NCBI RefSeq assembly: GCF_025397995.1
Contig: NZ_CP104550.1
Coordinates: forward strand, 328,001 to 392,000
Length of the DNA: 64,000 nt
Source of the DNA: Methanothermobacter wolfeii
Lineage (GTDB): Archaea > Methanobacteriota > Methanobacteria > Methanobacteriales > Methanothermobacteraceae
Reading direction: 5' to 3'
In this document: in pieces, positions 43,925 to 53,694 of the stretch
Layout: the number at the start of each line of letters is the position of its first letter
Numbering within the stretch: the stretch's first letter is position 1
Made by a program: the position numbers and the translations under genes
Notes under the pieces: generated by a model
What the model was told of the DNA's origin: nothing
What the model saw: only the letters and a program-made list of their open reading frames with translations
Database searches by the model: none

Positions 43925-44045
43925 AGAAAAGTAATAAAAATTTGTGACAGTTTGGTTGGGGTAGGGTTTGATATTGGATTGGAGGCGGTTTCAATTCCAA
44001 TTTAAAAGACCAGAATGAGTTTAAAAGTCCTGGACCCTACCCGAG
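43925..44045 (+). ncRNA. Candidate structured RNA with three-way junction
   Basis: GGGTAGGGT (43959-43967) pairs with ACCCTACCC (44034-44042), nine base pairs plus three further G-U pairs inward. Within it, ATTGGA (43973-43978) pairs with TCCAAT (43996-44001), extended by TTG/CAA with one bulged T, and CCAG (44010-44013) pairs with CTGG (44030-44033) as an alternative to the G-U pairs. The closed unit is about 84 bases and has its own promoter. It fits no RNA class I recognise: no box C/D pair, no ACA end and no tRNA features. Expression is not shown. Confidence 0.45.
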
Positions 44046-44465
44046 TAGTATATATGATTAACACCATTTATAAAGTTTTCGCCAGTTAATTTAAACGGAT
44101 CAAATGGCATCCTATTACCTTTAAATGGGCTGAAAAACCTTAATTTCTAAAAAAGAAGGTTCCGATCCATTTCACTGAATTTTTTAGTAATACTTTTTAA
44201 CCGGCGACAGATTATCCATAACATGCCACGGATATTATCCATGAAGGCTACCACCCTGAAGGTCCCCCTGATTATCCTGTGACATCCGTGCAGTACCCCT
44301 GATCCCCGACGGCTACTCTAATCTGGATCTCAGGTGTCATCAATGAGGTTTCATCAGCCAGCTCACCATGAAGGCCACCTTAAAAAACCTGGACCCATAC
44401 CCTCCTAACTGGCTCAGAAAATTAGATATGATAATTGCCTTCATAACAAGTGTAGAGTGATTTCC

Positions 44466-44954
44466 ATGAAGAAGGTTCTTGATGCATCGGCATTCATAAA
44501 CGGTTACATACCCTCTGATAGGGATAATTACACGGTCAACCAGGTTATTGAAGAGATTAAGGACTTTAAATCCAGGATGGTATTTGAAAAAGCCATTGAA
44601 GAGGGTAAATTAAGGATAGAAGAACCAGACCCTGAAAGTATGGAAATGGTCCAGGAGGCGGTGCGGGAATCAGGAGACGTACTGAAGCTTTCAGAGACGG
44701 ATAAAAGGGTCATAGGACTTGCAGTTTCACTCAAAGGGAGGGATGATGTTACTGTAATAACAGATGACTACACGATACAGAACACCCTGAAGCTCCTTGG
44801 AATAAGGTTCAGAAGCGTCCTTACAGAGGGGATAAAGGAGACCTACACCTGGATCAGGACATGCAGGGGATGTAAAAGGGAATACTCCGATGATTACCCC
44901 CATGAAGAATGTGAGGTATGCGGGTCCGGGATAGTCCGGAAAAGAAGAAGATGA
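44466..44954 (+). CDS. nob1: Nob1-like endoribonuclease (PIN domain plus zinc ribbon)
   Basis: A 162-residue protein with an N-terminal PIN nuclease domain (VLDASAFINGY, acidic residues in SETDKRVIGLAVSL and VTVITDDYTIQNTLKLLGI) and a C-terminal zinc ribbon (CRGCKREYSDDY ... CEVCGSG). Nob1 makes the final cut at the 3' end of 16S rRNA during small-subunit maturation. ATG 44466 is five bases behind GAGTGAT; the frame's GTG 44457 is less likely. It is followed 12 bases later by the DUF2117 gene. Confidence 0.93.
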   Translation: MKKVLDASAFINGYIPSDRDNYTVNQVIEEIKDFKSRMVFEKAIEEGKLRIEEPDPESMEMVQEAVRESGDVLKLSETDKRVIGLAVSLKGRDDVTVITDDYTIQNTLKLLGIRFRSVLTEGIKETYTWIRTCRGCKREYSDDYPHEECEVCGSGIVRKRRR

Positions 44955-44966
44955 CGAGGGGATCAT

Positions 44967-46088
44967 ATGAAGATAGGCGTGGTTGTGCACGGACCACAGA
45001 TAGTGGACTCTGGCTATGCAGCGGAACTCATAGAGTTCCTCAAAAAATACGGTGAAGTAAGGGCAAGGCTCGGCGGAACCATGGGCAGAACCGCTGTCTA
45101 CGACGCCCACCTTGAGGACACCATAGACATATCAGAAAAGAGACTACCAAGCGAATCAGCGGACCTCTTCGCAGAGGAGGGCGCTGACCTTGTCGTCCTC
45201 ATGAACTATGGAAAATCCCGTGTGACAGGGCATGGATTCGGATACAAGGTGTTCAGAAGATCAAAGAGGAAACCAGATCTCATCCAGATAGAGAGACCAG
45301 GTGAGGATGATGGAAGCGTTGTACCCTGGACAGAATCCGTGCATGAACTTGCAGGGGAAATTGCCAGGGAACTCCACCTGGAACTCGTAGATCCTGATGA
45401 GATATGCCGTGAACTCTTCCATGACGAACCCTGCAGGGACACGGAGTCCAACGGCACAGAATACCGCAGACTTGTGGGGGTCTCTGAGAATGAGAACATC
45501 TTTGTCAACGGCATCGTTGTAGGGGTTTCAACATCAGATGAGGTCACCCTGGTGGCAGAGGACGGTGTAATCACAGAGATAATCGGGGGCAGGATAAAGG
45601 AGCACGGTGTTGAAAAACTTGGAAGGATAAACCTCAGCGAAGCCGTAGTAAAGACAGGACTCCTCAGGAGGGCGAGTGTAAAACCAAGGAAGGTTAAAAG
45701 GAGGGAAAAAGAAAAGAAAAAATTCAGGGTATCATTCCTGAACCATGCAGCCGAGGACATATACCGGCTTCACAGCTCCGACCTCGTCGTGACCGTTGGC
45801 GATGACACCACCCTTGTAGCCGCGGATATCCTCTACAGATTCGATGTACCCATAATAGGCATCACCGATGGCGACATAGACAGGGTGGTAAGGGAGGGCT
45901 TCAGGTGCCTGGGCTCATTGATAATAGAATTTGAAGGCGGATGGGACGATATAGTCGGTAAGAAAATACATGAGGAACTCTTCAGGGGCAGAGACAGCCT
46001 TGAAACTGAAGATGTGGAAAGTTTTAAAAGGGATCTCCTACAGATTATAGATAATATAGGTGCCAGCTACACTATAAGATCCACCTGA
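44967..46088 (+). CDS. DUF2117 family protein
   Basis: A 373-residue protein of the archaeal DUF2117 family. The N-terminal part is a nucleotide-like alpha/beta domain ([42 protein letters not shown]) and the C-terminal 120 residues have [35 protein letters not shown], reminiscent of an ATP-NAD kinase or Toprim-like fold. No activity is known. It sits between nob1 and the methanogenesis marker operon and may be the first gene of that operon, since only 16 bases separate it from mmp2. Confidence 0.82.
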   Translation: MKIGVVVHGPQIVDSGYAAELIEFLKKYGEVRARLGGTMGRTAVYDAHLEDTIDISEKRLPSESADLFAEEGADLVVLMNYGKSRVTGHGFGYKVFRRSKRKPDLIQIERPGEDDGSVVPWTESVHELAGEIARELHLELVDPDEICRELFHDEPCRDTESNGTEYRRLVGVSENENIFVNGIVVGVSTSDEVTLVAEDGVITEIIGGRIKEHGVEKLGRINLSEAVVKTGLLRRASVKPRKVKRREKEKKKFRVSFLNHAAEDIYRLHSSDLVVTVGDDTTLVAADILYRFDVPIIGITDGDIDRVVREGFRCLGSLIIEFEGGWDDIVGKKIHEELFRGRDSLETEDVESFKRDLLQIIDNIGASYTIRST

Positions 46089-46104
46089 ATCGATAAAAAG
46101 AGGT

Positions 46105-47118
46105 GTGGAATTGGATTTAGATTATATCATCCATTCCCTTAAGAATTTTGAGGGTGTAACAAGGAAGCGACCCATAAGGAACATAGTTTCTATTTTAAAC
46201 GACGCATACAATGTTTCAGGCAACACCTACCTTGGATTTGGCGACGACGCATCCGCCATAAGGATTGGTGATGGAAAACTTCTTCTACTTGCAGCCGACG
46301 GGATATGGGGGCGGCTGCTTGAATCGGACCCATACTGGGCCGGCTACTGCTCGGTGCTGGTTAACGTGAATGACATTGCAGCAATGGGGGGTAAACCCAT
46401 AGGGATGGTTAACGTCCTCTCAATAAACAGCAGGGAGACCTGTTACAGTGTAATGGAGGGCATAAGGGACGGTGCAGAGAAGTTCGGGGTTCCGATGGTG
46501 GGGGGACACGTCCACCCCGACACACCCTACGATGCCTTGGATGTTTCAATTGCAGGAATAGCCCCTGAGGATGCCATAATAACAAGCTGTGATGCCCGCC
46601 CCGGCGACAGGGTTATAATAGGGATAGACCTTGATGGAAGGCCACACCCATCCTTCCCCCTAAACTGGGATACAACAACACACAAGACACCGGAGGATGT
46701 GCAGGCCCAGATAGAGATAATGGCCTTGATTGCTGAAAGGGGTCTTGTAACAGCAGGAAAGGATATAAGCAACCCGGGGACCCTGGGGACCCTTGGAATG
46801 CTCCTTGAAGCATCGGAGGTGGGGGCAAGGGTTGAGATGGAATCCATCCCCAGGAACAGTTCAGTGGACTGGGTGGACTGGCTCAGGATGTACCCTGGTT
46901 CAGGTTTTGTACTCACAGCACAGGAGGAAAGGGTGGCTGAATGCATGGAGCTCCTGGAATCCGTGGGAATAGAGGCATCAGATGCGGGTGAAATAATAGG
47001 TGAAAGAAAACTCTATCTAAGATCAGGTGATGAGGAGGGAGTGCTCTTTGACCTTGAAAGGGAGAGGATAATGGGTGTGACTGAAGAAAAATCATGGGGG
47101 AGACCTGATGTTAGTTAA
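46105..47118 (+). CDS. Methanogenesis marker protein 2 (AIR synthase-like)
   Basis: A 337-residue protein of the PurM/SelD/ThiL superfamily, TIGR03267 type. The N-terminal [23 protein letters not shown] and [24 protein letters not shown] motifs form the nucleotide site, and [22 protein letters not shown] follows. It is found in essentially all methanogens; its substrate is unknown, although the fold activates acids or selenide-like acceptors with ATP. GTG 46105 is listed; TTG 46111 behind GAGGTG is an alternative. The stop overlaps the start of mmp3. Confidence 0.9.
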   Translation: MELDLDYIIHSLKNFEGVTRKRPIRNIVSILNDAYNVSGNTYLGFGDDASAIRIGDGKLLLLAADGIWGRLLESDPYWAGYCSVLVNVNDIAAMGGKPIGMVNVLSINSRETCYSVMEGIRDGAEKFGVPMVGGHVHPDTPYDALDVSIAGIAPEDAIITSCDARPGDRVIIGIDLDGRPHPSFPLNWDTTTHKTPEDVQAQIEIMALIAERGLVTAGKDISNPGTLGTLGMLLEASEVGARVEMESIPRNSSVDWVDWLRMYPGSGFVLTAQEERVAECMELLESVGIEASDAGEIIGERKLYLRSGDEEGVLFDLERERIMGVTEEKSWGRPDVS

Positions 47119-48646
47119 GGTTAATGGAGTTGAGGTTGAGCTTCCGGATGGATCAACCGTTGAGGATGCAATAAGGGCCACAGATGCACCCCACATGGAG
47201 AGGACCCTTGTAGGGGTAATAAAGGGTACCCAGGAGCTTGAAGAGACCATAGACACCTACAGGATCAGGACAACAGCAGGAAGTGTCCTTATAGAGGTCC
47301 TGCCAGATGAAGCACCCCTACTTGTGGATACCTGGAGACGGATCTACAGAAAACTTGAAAATCTGCGTATAAGATGGACCACCCCATCTGAGGTTTCAAT
47401 GGGCCCCCTGAAGACAGACCTTGAACCAACAAGGAAGGAGTTCAGCTACGATGAAAACGAGGTTGTAATAAGCCTTTCAGGTTTCAGTCCGGATTCAACC
47501 CATATAATACTCTCAAAGGAGGATCACAGGGCAGTCTACGGTGCACCAGATGAAAACAGGGGTGTTTTTGCAAGGATAACCGGTGGAAGAAGAACCCTTG
47601 AAAGATTAACCGATGAAGACGTTATAAAATCCGTGGAACCTGTTGTTAAGAGAAGGAGCATAGTGAAGAGTGCCGCGGTAACCGACCTCCAGACACCCCT
47701 TGAGGACGGTAACCAGTTATTCACCTATGTGAAGGTTAAGGCATCAATGGATTCACCCCAGTCGGTTGAACACTTCTTCACAATGTTGGAGGATGGTAAA
47801 TTAAGGGTTGACTATGAGGCAAACTCCTTTATAGGGTTCTACTCACTACAGGGAATAAAGAAGGACCCTGAAAGGATAGATAAAAGGAAGAGGGGCACGG
47901 TAACGCTCCGAAACACAGGTAGGGGAGCCGGAAGGGTCTACATCTACAGGGAGGACAGGGTTTCAACACCATCCCATAACATAATAGGGAATGTTACAGA
48001 GGGCATGGAACTCGTGGACATAGCCGGTGAAGGGGACAGCATCACCATCCAGAGCGAACCCGGAAGGATAATGACGGTCTCAATGACCCAGAAGGAAGCA
48101 GAGGAATACCTCAGCAGTTACGGTATAGAGCAGGTAAGGGAAGGCCTCATGGACGATGAAGCCATAGTCGTTGCCCAGGACCCAGCATACACCATGGAAA
48201 TACTCAGGGAAGGAAAGGTTAAAACAGTGGGCATAGACCCTGAAAGGATCATTGAGATAGAGATGGATCCACAGGCTCCGAGATCCTCATGGTACTTCAG
48301 GAGGATGACGGGCCTCCTGGACACACCAATAGGATCCATGAAGGTGCACTTCGCCTTCCCCGGGATGAAGGTCGTGATGTTTGAGGGTGAAAAGTCAATG
48401 GCAAAGGGTCTGGTACCTGAAAACACACCTGAAGGCTGCGTGAAGAAGGGGGAGATAGGCATAACAAACATGTCAAGAAGACACATCGGAATGGTTGGTG
48501 TGAGGCTTGAGGACAACGATGAATACGGCCCCACAGGGGAGCCCTTCAACGGCACCAACATAATAGGCAGGATCACAAGGGGCATTAAGAATGTGGAAAA
48601 ATTCAAGGAGGGGGACACGGTTTATGTCAGAGAAAGAAAAAAATGA
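47108..48646 (+). CDS. mmp3: Methanogenesis marker protein 3 (UPF0288)
   Basis: A 512-residue UPF0288 protein, marker 3. The N-terminus ([20 protein letters not shown]) looks like a ubiquitin/MoaD-type fold, and the remainder includes paired repeat-like modules ([39 protein letters not shown]). Mmp3 has been reported as part of the ATP-dependent complex that activates methyl-coenzyme M reductase, with McrC, Mmp7, Mmp17 and AtwA. ATG 47108 is behind GGGGGAG and overlaps the mmp2 stop by 11 bases. mmp6 begins inside its end. Confidence 0.92.
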   Translation: MLVKVNGVEVELPDGSTVEDAIRATDAPHMERTLVGVIKGTQELEETIDTYRIRTTAGSVLIEVLPDEAPLLVDTWRRIYRKLENLRIRWTTPSEVSMGPLKTDLEPTRKEFSYDENEVVISLSGFSPDSTHIILSKEDHRAVYGAPDENRGVFARITGGRRTLERLTDEDVIKSVEPVVKRRSIVKSAAVTDLQTPLEDGNQLFTYVKVKASMDSPQSVEHFFTMLEDGKLRVDYEANSFIGFYSLQGIKKDPERIDKRKRGTVTLRNTGRGAGRVYIYREDRVSTPSHNIIGNVTEGMELVDIAGEGDSITIQSEPGRIMTVSMTQKEAEEYLSSYGIEQVREGLMDDEAIVVAQDPAYTMEILREGKVKTVGIDPERIIEIEMDPQAPRSSWYFRRMTGLLDTPIGSMKVHFAFPGMKVVMFEGEKSMAKGLVPENTPEGCVKKGEIGITNMSRRHIGMVGVRLEDNDEYGPTGEPFNGTNIIGRITRGIKNVEKFKEGDTVYVRERKK

Positions 48647-49076
48647 TGAAACTTCAACCAGGATGATAATCCTGAGCCCATCTGCAAGTATCAGCTCATC
48701 TGAACTTGTCCAGAAACTGCACCTCCTCGGCCTTCCCCTTACAATAAAATCAACATGCTACGGCGCCCTCATCCATGGAAACACAGAAGACGTTAGGGAA
48801 GCCATTGAAAAAATAAGGAGCATCGACCCGGCCAACATATTCACCAAGGAGAGGGGATTCCCACCAGGGGACCCGAGGAGATGTAGGGGACACAGGGGCG
48901 CTGCCCGTGAAGGATACCACCAGCTTGAGAAGGAATTCAAACTCCTGGGCCATGTAAGCGAAGCCCTAGAAAGACCGGCTGAGGTCACCGTAAAGAGGAA
49001 GGGCAAAGTCCCGGTAGAAGAATTCCGGATGATAGCAGAAGAAAGAAAAAAATCAAAGGAGAATGTTGAGGACTGA
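48624..49076 (+). CDS. Methanogenesis marker protein 6
   Basis: A 150-residue protein of the marker 6 family (TIGR03272): [39 protein letters not shown], then [39 protein letters not shown]. It is predicted to be a small alpha/beta fold followed by helices. The function is unknown but restricted to methanogens and relatives. ATG 48624 lies 23 bases inside mmp3, behind GGGGGACACGG. The downstream DUF2111 gene follows four bases after its stop. Confidence 0.88.
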   Translation: MSEKEKNDETSTRMIILSPSASISSSELVQKLHLLGLPLTIKSTCYGALIHGNTEDVREAIEKIRSIDPANIFTKERGFPPGDPRRCRGHRGAAREGYHQLEKEFKLLGHVSEALERPAEVTVKRKGKVPVEEFRMIAEERKKSKENVED

Positions 49077-49080
49077 TAAA

Positions 49081-49452
49081 ATGAAAATAACAGCATCATC
49101 AGGTGGAGATGAACTGAGGGACCTTGGAATGTGCATACATGAACTCGTAAATCGCCTCCCCCTCACAATAAGGAGTAAAAATTCCCCTGGACTCAGAATA
49201 GAGGACGGTAAGGTGGTGGATGACAGCTACACCGGACCAGTCCTTGAAAAGGTCCTTGAATCAGGGGAAATAGCACGTGAGACACCTGAAAGCGGCCCCT
49301 ACAAAGGCACACCAGTGATCGTGGTCCCCCTCAAGGAGAAGGGTGAGGTGATCTGCGCCGTAGGCATAGTGGACGTCACCAAGGGCCTCTTCACAGACAT
49401 GGTTGAAATAGCCAGAAGACCCGAGGATGTTGACAGGGGGGAGTTCTATTGA
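49081..49452 (+). CDS. DUF2111 family protein
   Basis: A 123-residue DUF2111 protein ([85 protein letters not shown]). This looks like a compact GAF/Roadblock-like ligand-binding fold. The family is found mainly in methanogens and travels with marker genes. ATG 49081 is preceded by GAGGAC; its stop overlaps the next start by four bases. Confidence 0.85.
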   Translation: MKITASSGGDELRDLGMCIHELVNRLPLTIRSKNSPGLRIEDGKVVDDSYTGPVLEKVLESGEIARETPESGPYKGTPVIVVPLKEKGEVICAVGIVDVTKGLFTDMVEIARRPEDVDRGEFY

Positions 49453-49895
49453 AGATAGCCATATTCCCACCAAATTCACTCATACTGGCTGATCTTGTTG
49501 AGAGAAGGGGACATGAGCCCCTGGTGATCCAGAAGGAGATAAAAAAGAAGGTCACCGATCCGGAGATAGATTCACCACCCTTCAACATAACAGAGGAGGA
49601 CCCCATAAAGGGCCTGAAGTACGCCGCCATAGAGGTCCCCTCAGGAGTCAGGGGGAGGATGTCAATCTTCGGACCGCTCATTGAGGAGGCAGACGCAGCC
49701 ATAATAATGGAGGAAGCACCCTTCGGGTTCGGATGCATCGGATGCGCACGGACCAATGAATTATGCGTCTTCCACCTGCGTAAGAAGGGGATACCAACCC
49801 TCGAACTCAAGTATCCCACAACACGTGAGGAGACGATAGAGGTCGTTAACAGGATAAACAAATTCCTTGATGAACTGGAGGCTAAAAATGGTTAA
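49449..49895 (+). CDS. Methanogenesis marker protein 5
   Basis: A 148-residue protein of the marker 5 family (TIGR03271): [27 protein letters not shown], then [50 protein letters not shown]. The [11 protein letters not shown] triplet of cysteines could bind a metal or iron-sulfur cluster. TTG 49449 follows GGGGGGAG. Its end overlaps the next gene. Confidence 0.88.
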   Translation: MKIAIFPPNSLILADLVERRGHEPLVIQKEIKKKVTDPEIDSPPFNITEEDPIKGLKYAAIEVPSGVRGRMSIFGPLIEEADAAIIMEEAPFGFGCIGCARTNELCVFHLRKKGIPTLELKYPTTREETIEVVNRINKFLDELEAKNG

Positions 49896-51126
49896 AATAG
49901 CCCAGATATCATGCGGAACCGACTACAGTGGTGTTCAGAAGGAAATAGAGAAGGCGGCAAGCACCTTCGGCGCCGAGATAGTGATCCCCGAGGCTGACCT
50001 TGATTACATAGACGAGGCCTATGAAAAGTTCGGATTCAACTGCGCCAGTTCAAGCATAAGACTCATGATAGCAAGGGCGATGTCCCTTGTGGAGGGTAAA
50101 ACAGATGCAGACGCGGTCTTCATAGCAACCTGTTTCAGATGCGCTGAGGGGGCCCTTGTCAGGAACGAGATAAGGAGATTCATACAGCAGAACACGAGAC
50201 TGCCCGTCGTAACCTATTCATTCACAGAACGGACAAAGGCCGATGAGCTGTTCATACGAATGGAGGCACTGGCAACAATAGTTGCAAGGAAGAGCATACT
50301 TGCAAGGGAAAAACAGGAGGGCCTGACCCTGGGCATTGACTCGGGTTCAACCACAACCAAGGTGGTCCTCATGGAGGACAATGAGGTTATAGGCACCGGA
50401 TGGGTTCCAACAACGGATGTGCTGGGGTCAGCAGAGAAGGGAATAGAGGAGGCCCTGACAGGAACAGGTTATCAGATGAAGGACCTTGAAGGGATAGGCG
50501 TCACAGGCTACGGGAGGCTCACAATAGGAAAGCACTACAATGCAGACCTCATACAGGAGGAACTCAGTGTTAACTCAAAGGGGGCAGTGTTCCTTGCAGA
50601 CCACCAGAAGGGTGAGGCAACGGTCCTTGACATAGGTGGGATGGACAATAAGGTCATAACGGTCAACGATGGCATACCCGACAACTTCACCATGGGAGGT
50701 ATCTGTGCAGGTGCATCGGGCCGTTTCCTTGAGATAACCGCCAGGAGGCTCGGGGTTGAAATCGATGAACTTGGAAGCCTGGCCATGAAGGGGGACTACA
50801 AGAAGGCCCTCCTTAACAGTTACTGTATAGTATTCGGTATACAGGACCTTGTAACGGCCCTGGCAGCAGGAACATCAAGGGAGGACGCCGCAGCTGCAGC
50901 ATGCCACTCTGTGGCGGAACAGGTCTATGAGCAGCAGCTCCAGGAGATAGACGTGAGGGAACCCCTCATACAGGTTGGAGGAACATCCCTCATAGAGGGC
51001 CTTGTAAGTGCAGTCAGCGAAATCCTCGGCGGGATCGATGTGATAGTACCGCCGTACTCACAGCACATCGGAGCAGTTGGCGCAGCCCTCCTTGTTTCAG
51101 GAATGAGAGGAGCCGGTGAGGGGTAG
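49888..51126 (+). CDS. Methanogenesis marker protein 15 (BadF/HgdC-type ATPase)
   Basis: A 412-residue protein. After an N-terminal domain of about 150 residues come the ASKHA ATPase motifs: [59 protein letters not shown] and the cluster loop [25 protein letters not shown] typical of activators of 2-hydroxyacyl-CoA dehydratase, which use ATP to push electrons to low potential. The role in methanogens may be a similar ATP-driven reduction for MCR-linked enzymes. ATG 49888 follows GGAGGCT. Confidence 0.92.
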   Translation: MVKIAQISCGTDYSGVQKEIEKAASTFGAEIVIPEADLDYIDEAYEKFGFNCASSSIRLMIARAMSLVEGKTDADAVFIATCFRCAEGALVRNEIRRFIQQNTRLPVVTYSFTERTKADELFIRMEALATIVARKSILAREKQEGLTLGIDSGSTTTKVVLMEDNEVIGTGWVPTTDVLGSAEKGIEEALTGTGYQMKDLEGIGVTGYGRLTIGKHYNADLIQEELSVNSKGAVFLADHQKGEATVLDIGGMDNKVITVNDGIPDNFTMGGICAGASGRFLEITARRLGVEIDELGSLAMKGDYKKALLNSYCIVFGIQDLVTALAAGTSREDAAAAACHSVAEQVYEQQLQEIDVREPLIQVGGTSLIEGLVSAVSEILGGIDVIVPPYSQHIGAVGAALLVSGMRGAGEG

Positions 51127-51129
51127 CAG

Positions 51130-51690
51130 ATGGGAATAAAGGTTGAGTGTTATGACCCCGAGGGTGCTGCGGTCTATGAAATAATCGCCAGACAGGTGCT
51201 CCAGGACCTTCAGCTTGTAAGGTCAGTGGAGGATCTCAGGGTGTGGGCGGATCCAAGGGGACCCGTCTTCATAATAGCGGTTAAAACCCAGAGGGCATCC
51301 GAACCCGTATACCTTGAGGACATGGCTGAACCAGAAACCGATAAAGCCACAGGGGCAATTCACCTGAGAATAAAGGATGAAACATATCTGCCGGAGCTCC
51401 TGGAGAAGTTATGGGAGACACAGGGTCGTGGAAGGGTCCGCCAGCCATCAAGGTTTGAGGTTGTGGTTGAGGATCCTGTATCAGATATAAGCGGCATGAT
51501 AATCCATGACCCCTCCATGAACCTCCGCAAGAAGGTCTACGACGCCATATTCCGGATAATACCTGAGGGATTCCGTGTTATAAGGGACCTCTCAGAGGAT
51601 GGCATAATCGCCATGGTATGCACCGATGAGACAATAAGGGATGAATGGATAATGAAGGCCAGGGAGATAATTAAGGATATGAGAAGCTGA
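51130..51690 (+). CDS. mmp17: Methanogenesis marker protein 17
   Basis: A 186-residue protein of the marker 17 family (TIGR03291): MGIKVECYDPEGAAVYEIIARQVLQDLQL, VWADPRGPVFIIAVKTQRAS, ISGMIIHDPSMNLRKKVYDAIFRIIPEGFRVIRDL. Mmp17 is reported in the MCR activation complex together with Mmp3, Mmp7 and McrC. ATG 51130 follows GAGGGGTAGCAG and the gap from mmp15 is three bases. The nifB gene follows within 57 bases. Confidence 0.9.
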   Translation: MGIKVECYDPEGAAVYEIIARQVLQDLQLVRSVEDLRVWADPRGPVFIIAVKTQRASEPVYLEDMAEPETDKATGAIHLRIKDETYLPELLEKLWETQGRGRVRQPSRFEVVVEDPVSDISGMIIHDPSMNLRKKVYDAIFRIIPEGFRVIRDLSEDGIIAMVCTDETIRDEWIMKAREIIKDMRS

Positions 51691-51747
51691 ACTTCTCGAA
51701 AAGGTGAAGATTATGATATCAGTAAAACCTATCAGGAGGCACCCCTA

Positions 51748-52617
51748 ATGCCCGCAAATCCGAGACAGACAAGGTTTGCCCATATAACAAAGGCTCACCC
51801 CTGCTTCAATGAAAAAATACATGATAAGGTGGGTAGAATCCACCTGCCAATCGCTCCACGCTGTAACATACACTGCAAATTCTGCACAAGGGACATAAAT
51901 GAGTGTGAAATGCGCCCCGGCGTCGCTGCAAGGGTAATGACGGCTGATGACGCGGTGGAACATGTAAAGAAGGTCAGATCAGAGATGCCAATCAGTGTGA
52001 TTGGGGTTGCCGGGCCAGGTGATGCCCTTGCAAATGAAGAAACCTTCGAGTTCTTCAAGAAGGCCAGCAAGGAGTTCCCCGACCTCCTTAAATGTATGAG
52101 CACGAACGGGCTGCTTTTACCTGACAAGGCAGATGAAATTGCCGAGATGGGGGTTAACACGGTCACGGTAACCGTGAATGCGGTTGACCCTGAAATAGGC
52201 GAGAAGATCTACTCCTTCGTCATCTACGGGGGTAAGGTCTACCGTGGAAGGGAAGCCTTTGAGGTACTCTCAAGGAACCAGCTTGAGGGTATTGAAAAAC
52301 TCGCCGAAAGGGGAGTAATAGTTAAGGTCAACAGCGTCCTCATACCAGGCCTCAACGATGAACACATAGTTGACATTGCAAGGGAGGTTAAAAGGAGGGG
52401 AGCATCCCTCATGAACATAATACCCCTCATACCCATGGGGGAGATGAAGGACTACCCGAGACCCACCTGTGAACAGATTGAAAGGGTCAGGGGAGAGGTT
52501 GAGAAGATAATACCCGTCTTCCGGGCCTGCACACAGTGCCGTGCAGATGCCTATGGAATACCCGGCAAAAAGGGCGCGGACAAACACCTTGACATGACAC
52601 CAGCAAGCCACTACTGA
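51748..52617 (+). CDS. nifB: NifB-like radical SAM protein
   Basis: A 289-residue radical SAM enzyme without the NifX-like tail, as in archaeal NifB. The SAM cluster is C-N-I-H-C-K-F-C near residues 35-42, preceded by the NifB-type HPCFNEKIHDKVGRIHLPIAPR, and the two further cluster regions are GPGDALANEETFEF and FRACTQCRADAYGIPGKK. NifB inserts carbide to build the 8Fe-9S-C precursor of nitrogenase cofactor. No nifHDK is nearby. It directly follows mmp17, mmp15 and mmp3, which fits a role in making the related clusters of the MCR activation complex. Confidence 0.93.
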   Translation: MPANPRQTRFAHITKAHPCFNEKIHDKVGRIHLPIAPRCNIHCKFCTRDINECEMRPGVAARVMTADDAVEHVKKVRSEMPISVIGVAGPGDALANEETFEFFKKASKEFPDLLKCMSTNGLLLPDKADEIAEMGVNTVTVTVNAVDPEIGEKIYSFVIYGGKVYRGREAFEVLSRNQLEGIEKLAERGVIVKVNSVLIPGLNDEHIVDIAREVKRRGASLMNIIPLIPMGEMKDYPRPTCEQIERVRGEVEKIIPVFRACTQCRADAYGIPGKKGADKHLDMTPASHY

Positions 52618-52644
52618 TAAATTGAAGCCCCTGGGTGAGTAACG

Positions 52645-53574
52645 GTGAAGACCCTTGAATGGAAGGACGGAAAGCTTGTACTTATAGATCAGAGAAAACT
52701 CCCGGATTCCCTTGAATACTTCGAATGCAGGACGTACAGGGACGTGATATACGCAATAAAGGAGATGGTGGTGAGGGGCGCTCCAGCCATCGGTGTTTCA
52801 GCAGCCTTTGGGGTTGCACTTGCCCACCTGGCAGGAGAAGATACCGCCAGGGCCGCAGATGAGATAAAGGCGTCCCGTCCAACAGCAGTCAACCTGTTCT
52901 GGGCTGTTGACCGTGCCATGAACTCTGAATCCCCCCTTGAGGAGGCCCTAAGGATGTACAGGGAGGATGTGGAGACGAACATGGCAATAGGAAGACACGG
53001 AGCAGGGGTCATTGATGACGGTGACACCATCCTGACACACTGCAATGCAGGTGCACTTGCCTGTGTTGATTACGGGACAGCACTGGGCGTTGTCAGGGCT
53101 GCAAGGGATCAGGGAAAGAATATAACCGTAATATGTGATGAAACACGCCCCGTTGGACAGGGAGCACGTTTAAGTGTCTGGGAGATGCAGCAGGAGGGCA
53201 TACCCGTCAGGCTCATTGCTGATGTCGCTGCAGGGTACCTCATGCAGACAGGAAGGATAGACAAGGTCATAATAGGTGCTGATCGTGTTGCCACCGGCGG
53301 GGTGGCGAATAAAATAGGATCCCTGATGGTCGCCCTTGCAGCAAAACGCTTCGAGGTTCCTTTCTATGTTGCAGCACCCCTCAGCACCTTTGACAGGGAA
53401 AATTCCATCTACGATGTTGAGATAGAGGAGAGGGATCCCTCAGAGGTCCTGTATTATGGCGGCTGCAGGATCGCGCCACAGGGCACCAGGGCCATCAACC
53501 CGGCCTTTGACATAGTCCCATCAGACCTCATAACCGGGATAATAACAGAGAATGGTATTATTGATCCATTATAG
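52645..53574 (+). CDS. mtnA: Methylthioribose-1-phosphate isomerase / eIF-2B-like (MtnA family)
   Basis: A 309-residue protein of the MtnA/eIF2B-alpha family: MVVRGAPAIGVSAAFGVALA near residues 43-62, THCNAGALA with the catalytic Cys near 134, DETRPVGQGARL, and GADRVATGGVANKIG with the catalytic Asp near 213. It interconverts 5-methylthioribose 1-phosphate and the ribulose form, in methionine salvage or a related archaeal pathway that also handles 5'-deoxyadenosine products of radical SAM enzymes. That would suit its place after nifB. GTG 52645 follows GGGTGAG. Confidence 0.92.
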   Translation: MKTLEWKDGKLVLIDQRKLPDSLEYFECRTYRDVIYAIKEMVVRGAPAIGVSAAFGVALAHLAGEDTARAADEIKASRPTAVNLFWAVDRAMNSESPLEEALRMYREDVETNMAIGRHGAGVIDDGDTILTHCNAGALACVDYGTALGVVRAARDQGKNITVICDETRPVGQGARLSVWEMQQEGIPVRLIADVAAGYLMQTGRIDKVIIGADRVATGGVANKIGSLMVALAAKRFEVPFYVAAPLSTFDRENSIYDVEIEERDPSEVLYYGGCRIAPQGTRAINPAFDIVPSDLITGIITENGIIDPL

Positions 53575-53584
53575 TGGTCTTTCT

Positions 53585-53694
53585 CTTCTTTATTTGCATC
53601 AATTCCCTGTGTTGGGGTTTTATTTCTCCATCTTTTAATTAATCCCTGTATGGTGTTTTCATTTCTCAGTTTTCTTTATTCTGGCATCAATTCC
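53585..53694. repeat. Imperfect duplications at the 3' end of trm5
   Basis: On the minus strand the trm5 end GGGAATTGATGCCAGAATAA (ending near 53675) recurs as GGGAATTGATGCAAATAAAG near 53587-53606. A second segment, GAGAAATGAAAACACCATAC (53649-53668), recurs as GAGAAATAAAACCCCAACAC (53609-53628). So 3'-end and trailer sequence are duplicated with offsets of about 40 and 87 bases. Confidence 0.7.

Larger units (their letters stand above)
43800..44465. other. 666-base gene-poor gap with RNA-like features
   Basis: No supported protein gene. The left part holds a good TATA/BRE (AAAAGGTTTATAT at 43893-43905) and the structured RNA candidate at 43925-44045. A second TATA-like GTATATATG lies near 44048-44056. 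The right part, about 44220-44400, is GC-richer, with related segments CATGAAGGCTACC and CATGAAGGCCACC about 125 bases apart, and CCTGGACCCATACCC at 44389-44403 resembling CCTGGACCCTACCC at 44029-44042. It may be a decayed gene or a second copy of the element. Confidence 0.6.

Noticed and set aside
43950..44045. tRNA, box C/D or H/ACA RNA
   Set aside because: No acceptor/T-loop pattern, no RUGAUGA/CUGA pair and no ACA end at the right distance, so only a generic structured RNA is claimed.
51748..52617. nifB as evidence for nitrogen fixation here
   Set aside because: No nifHDK, nifEN or nifI in the window; the neighbours are methanogenesis markers.
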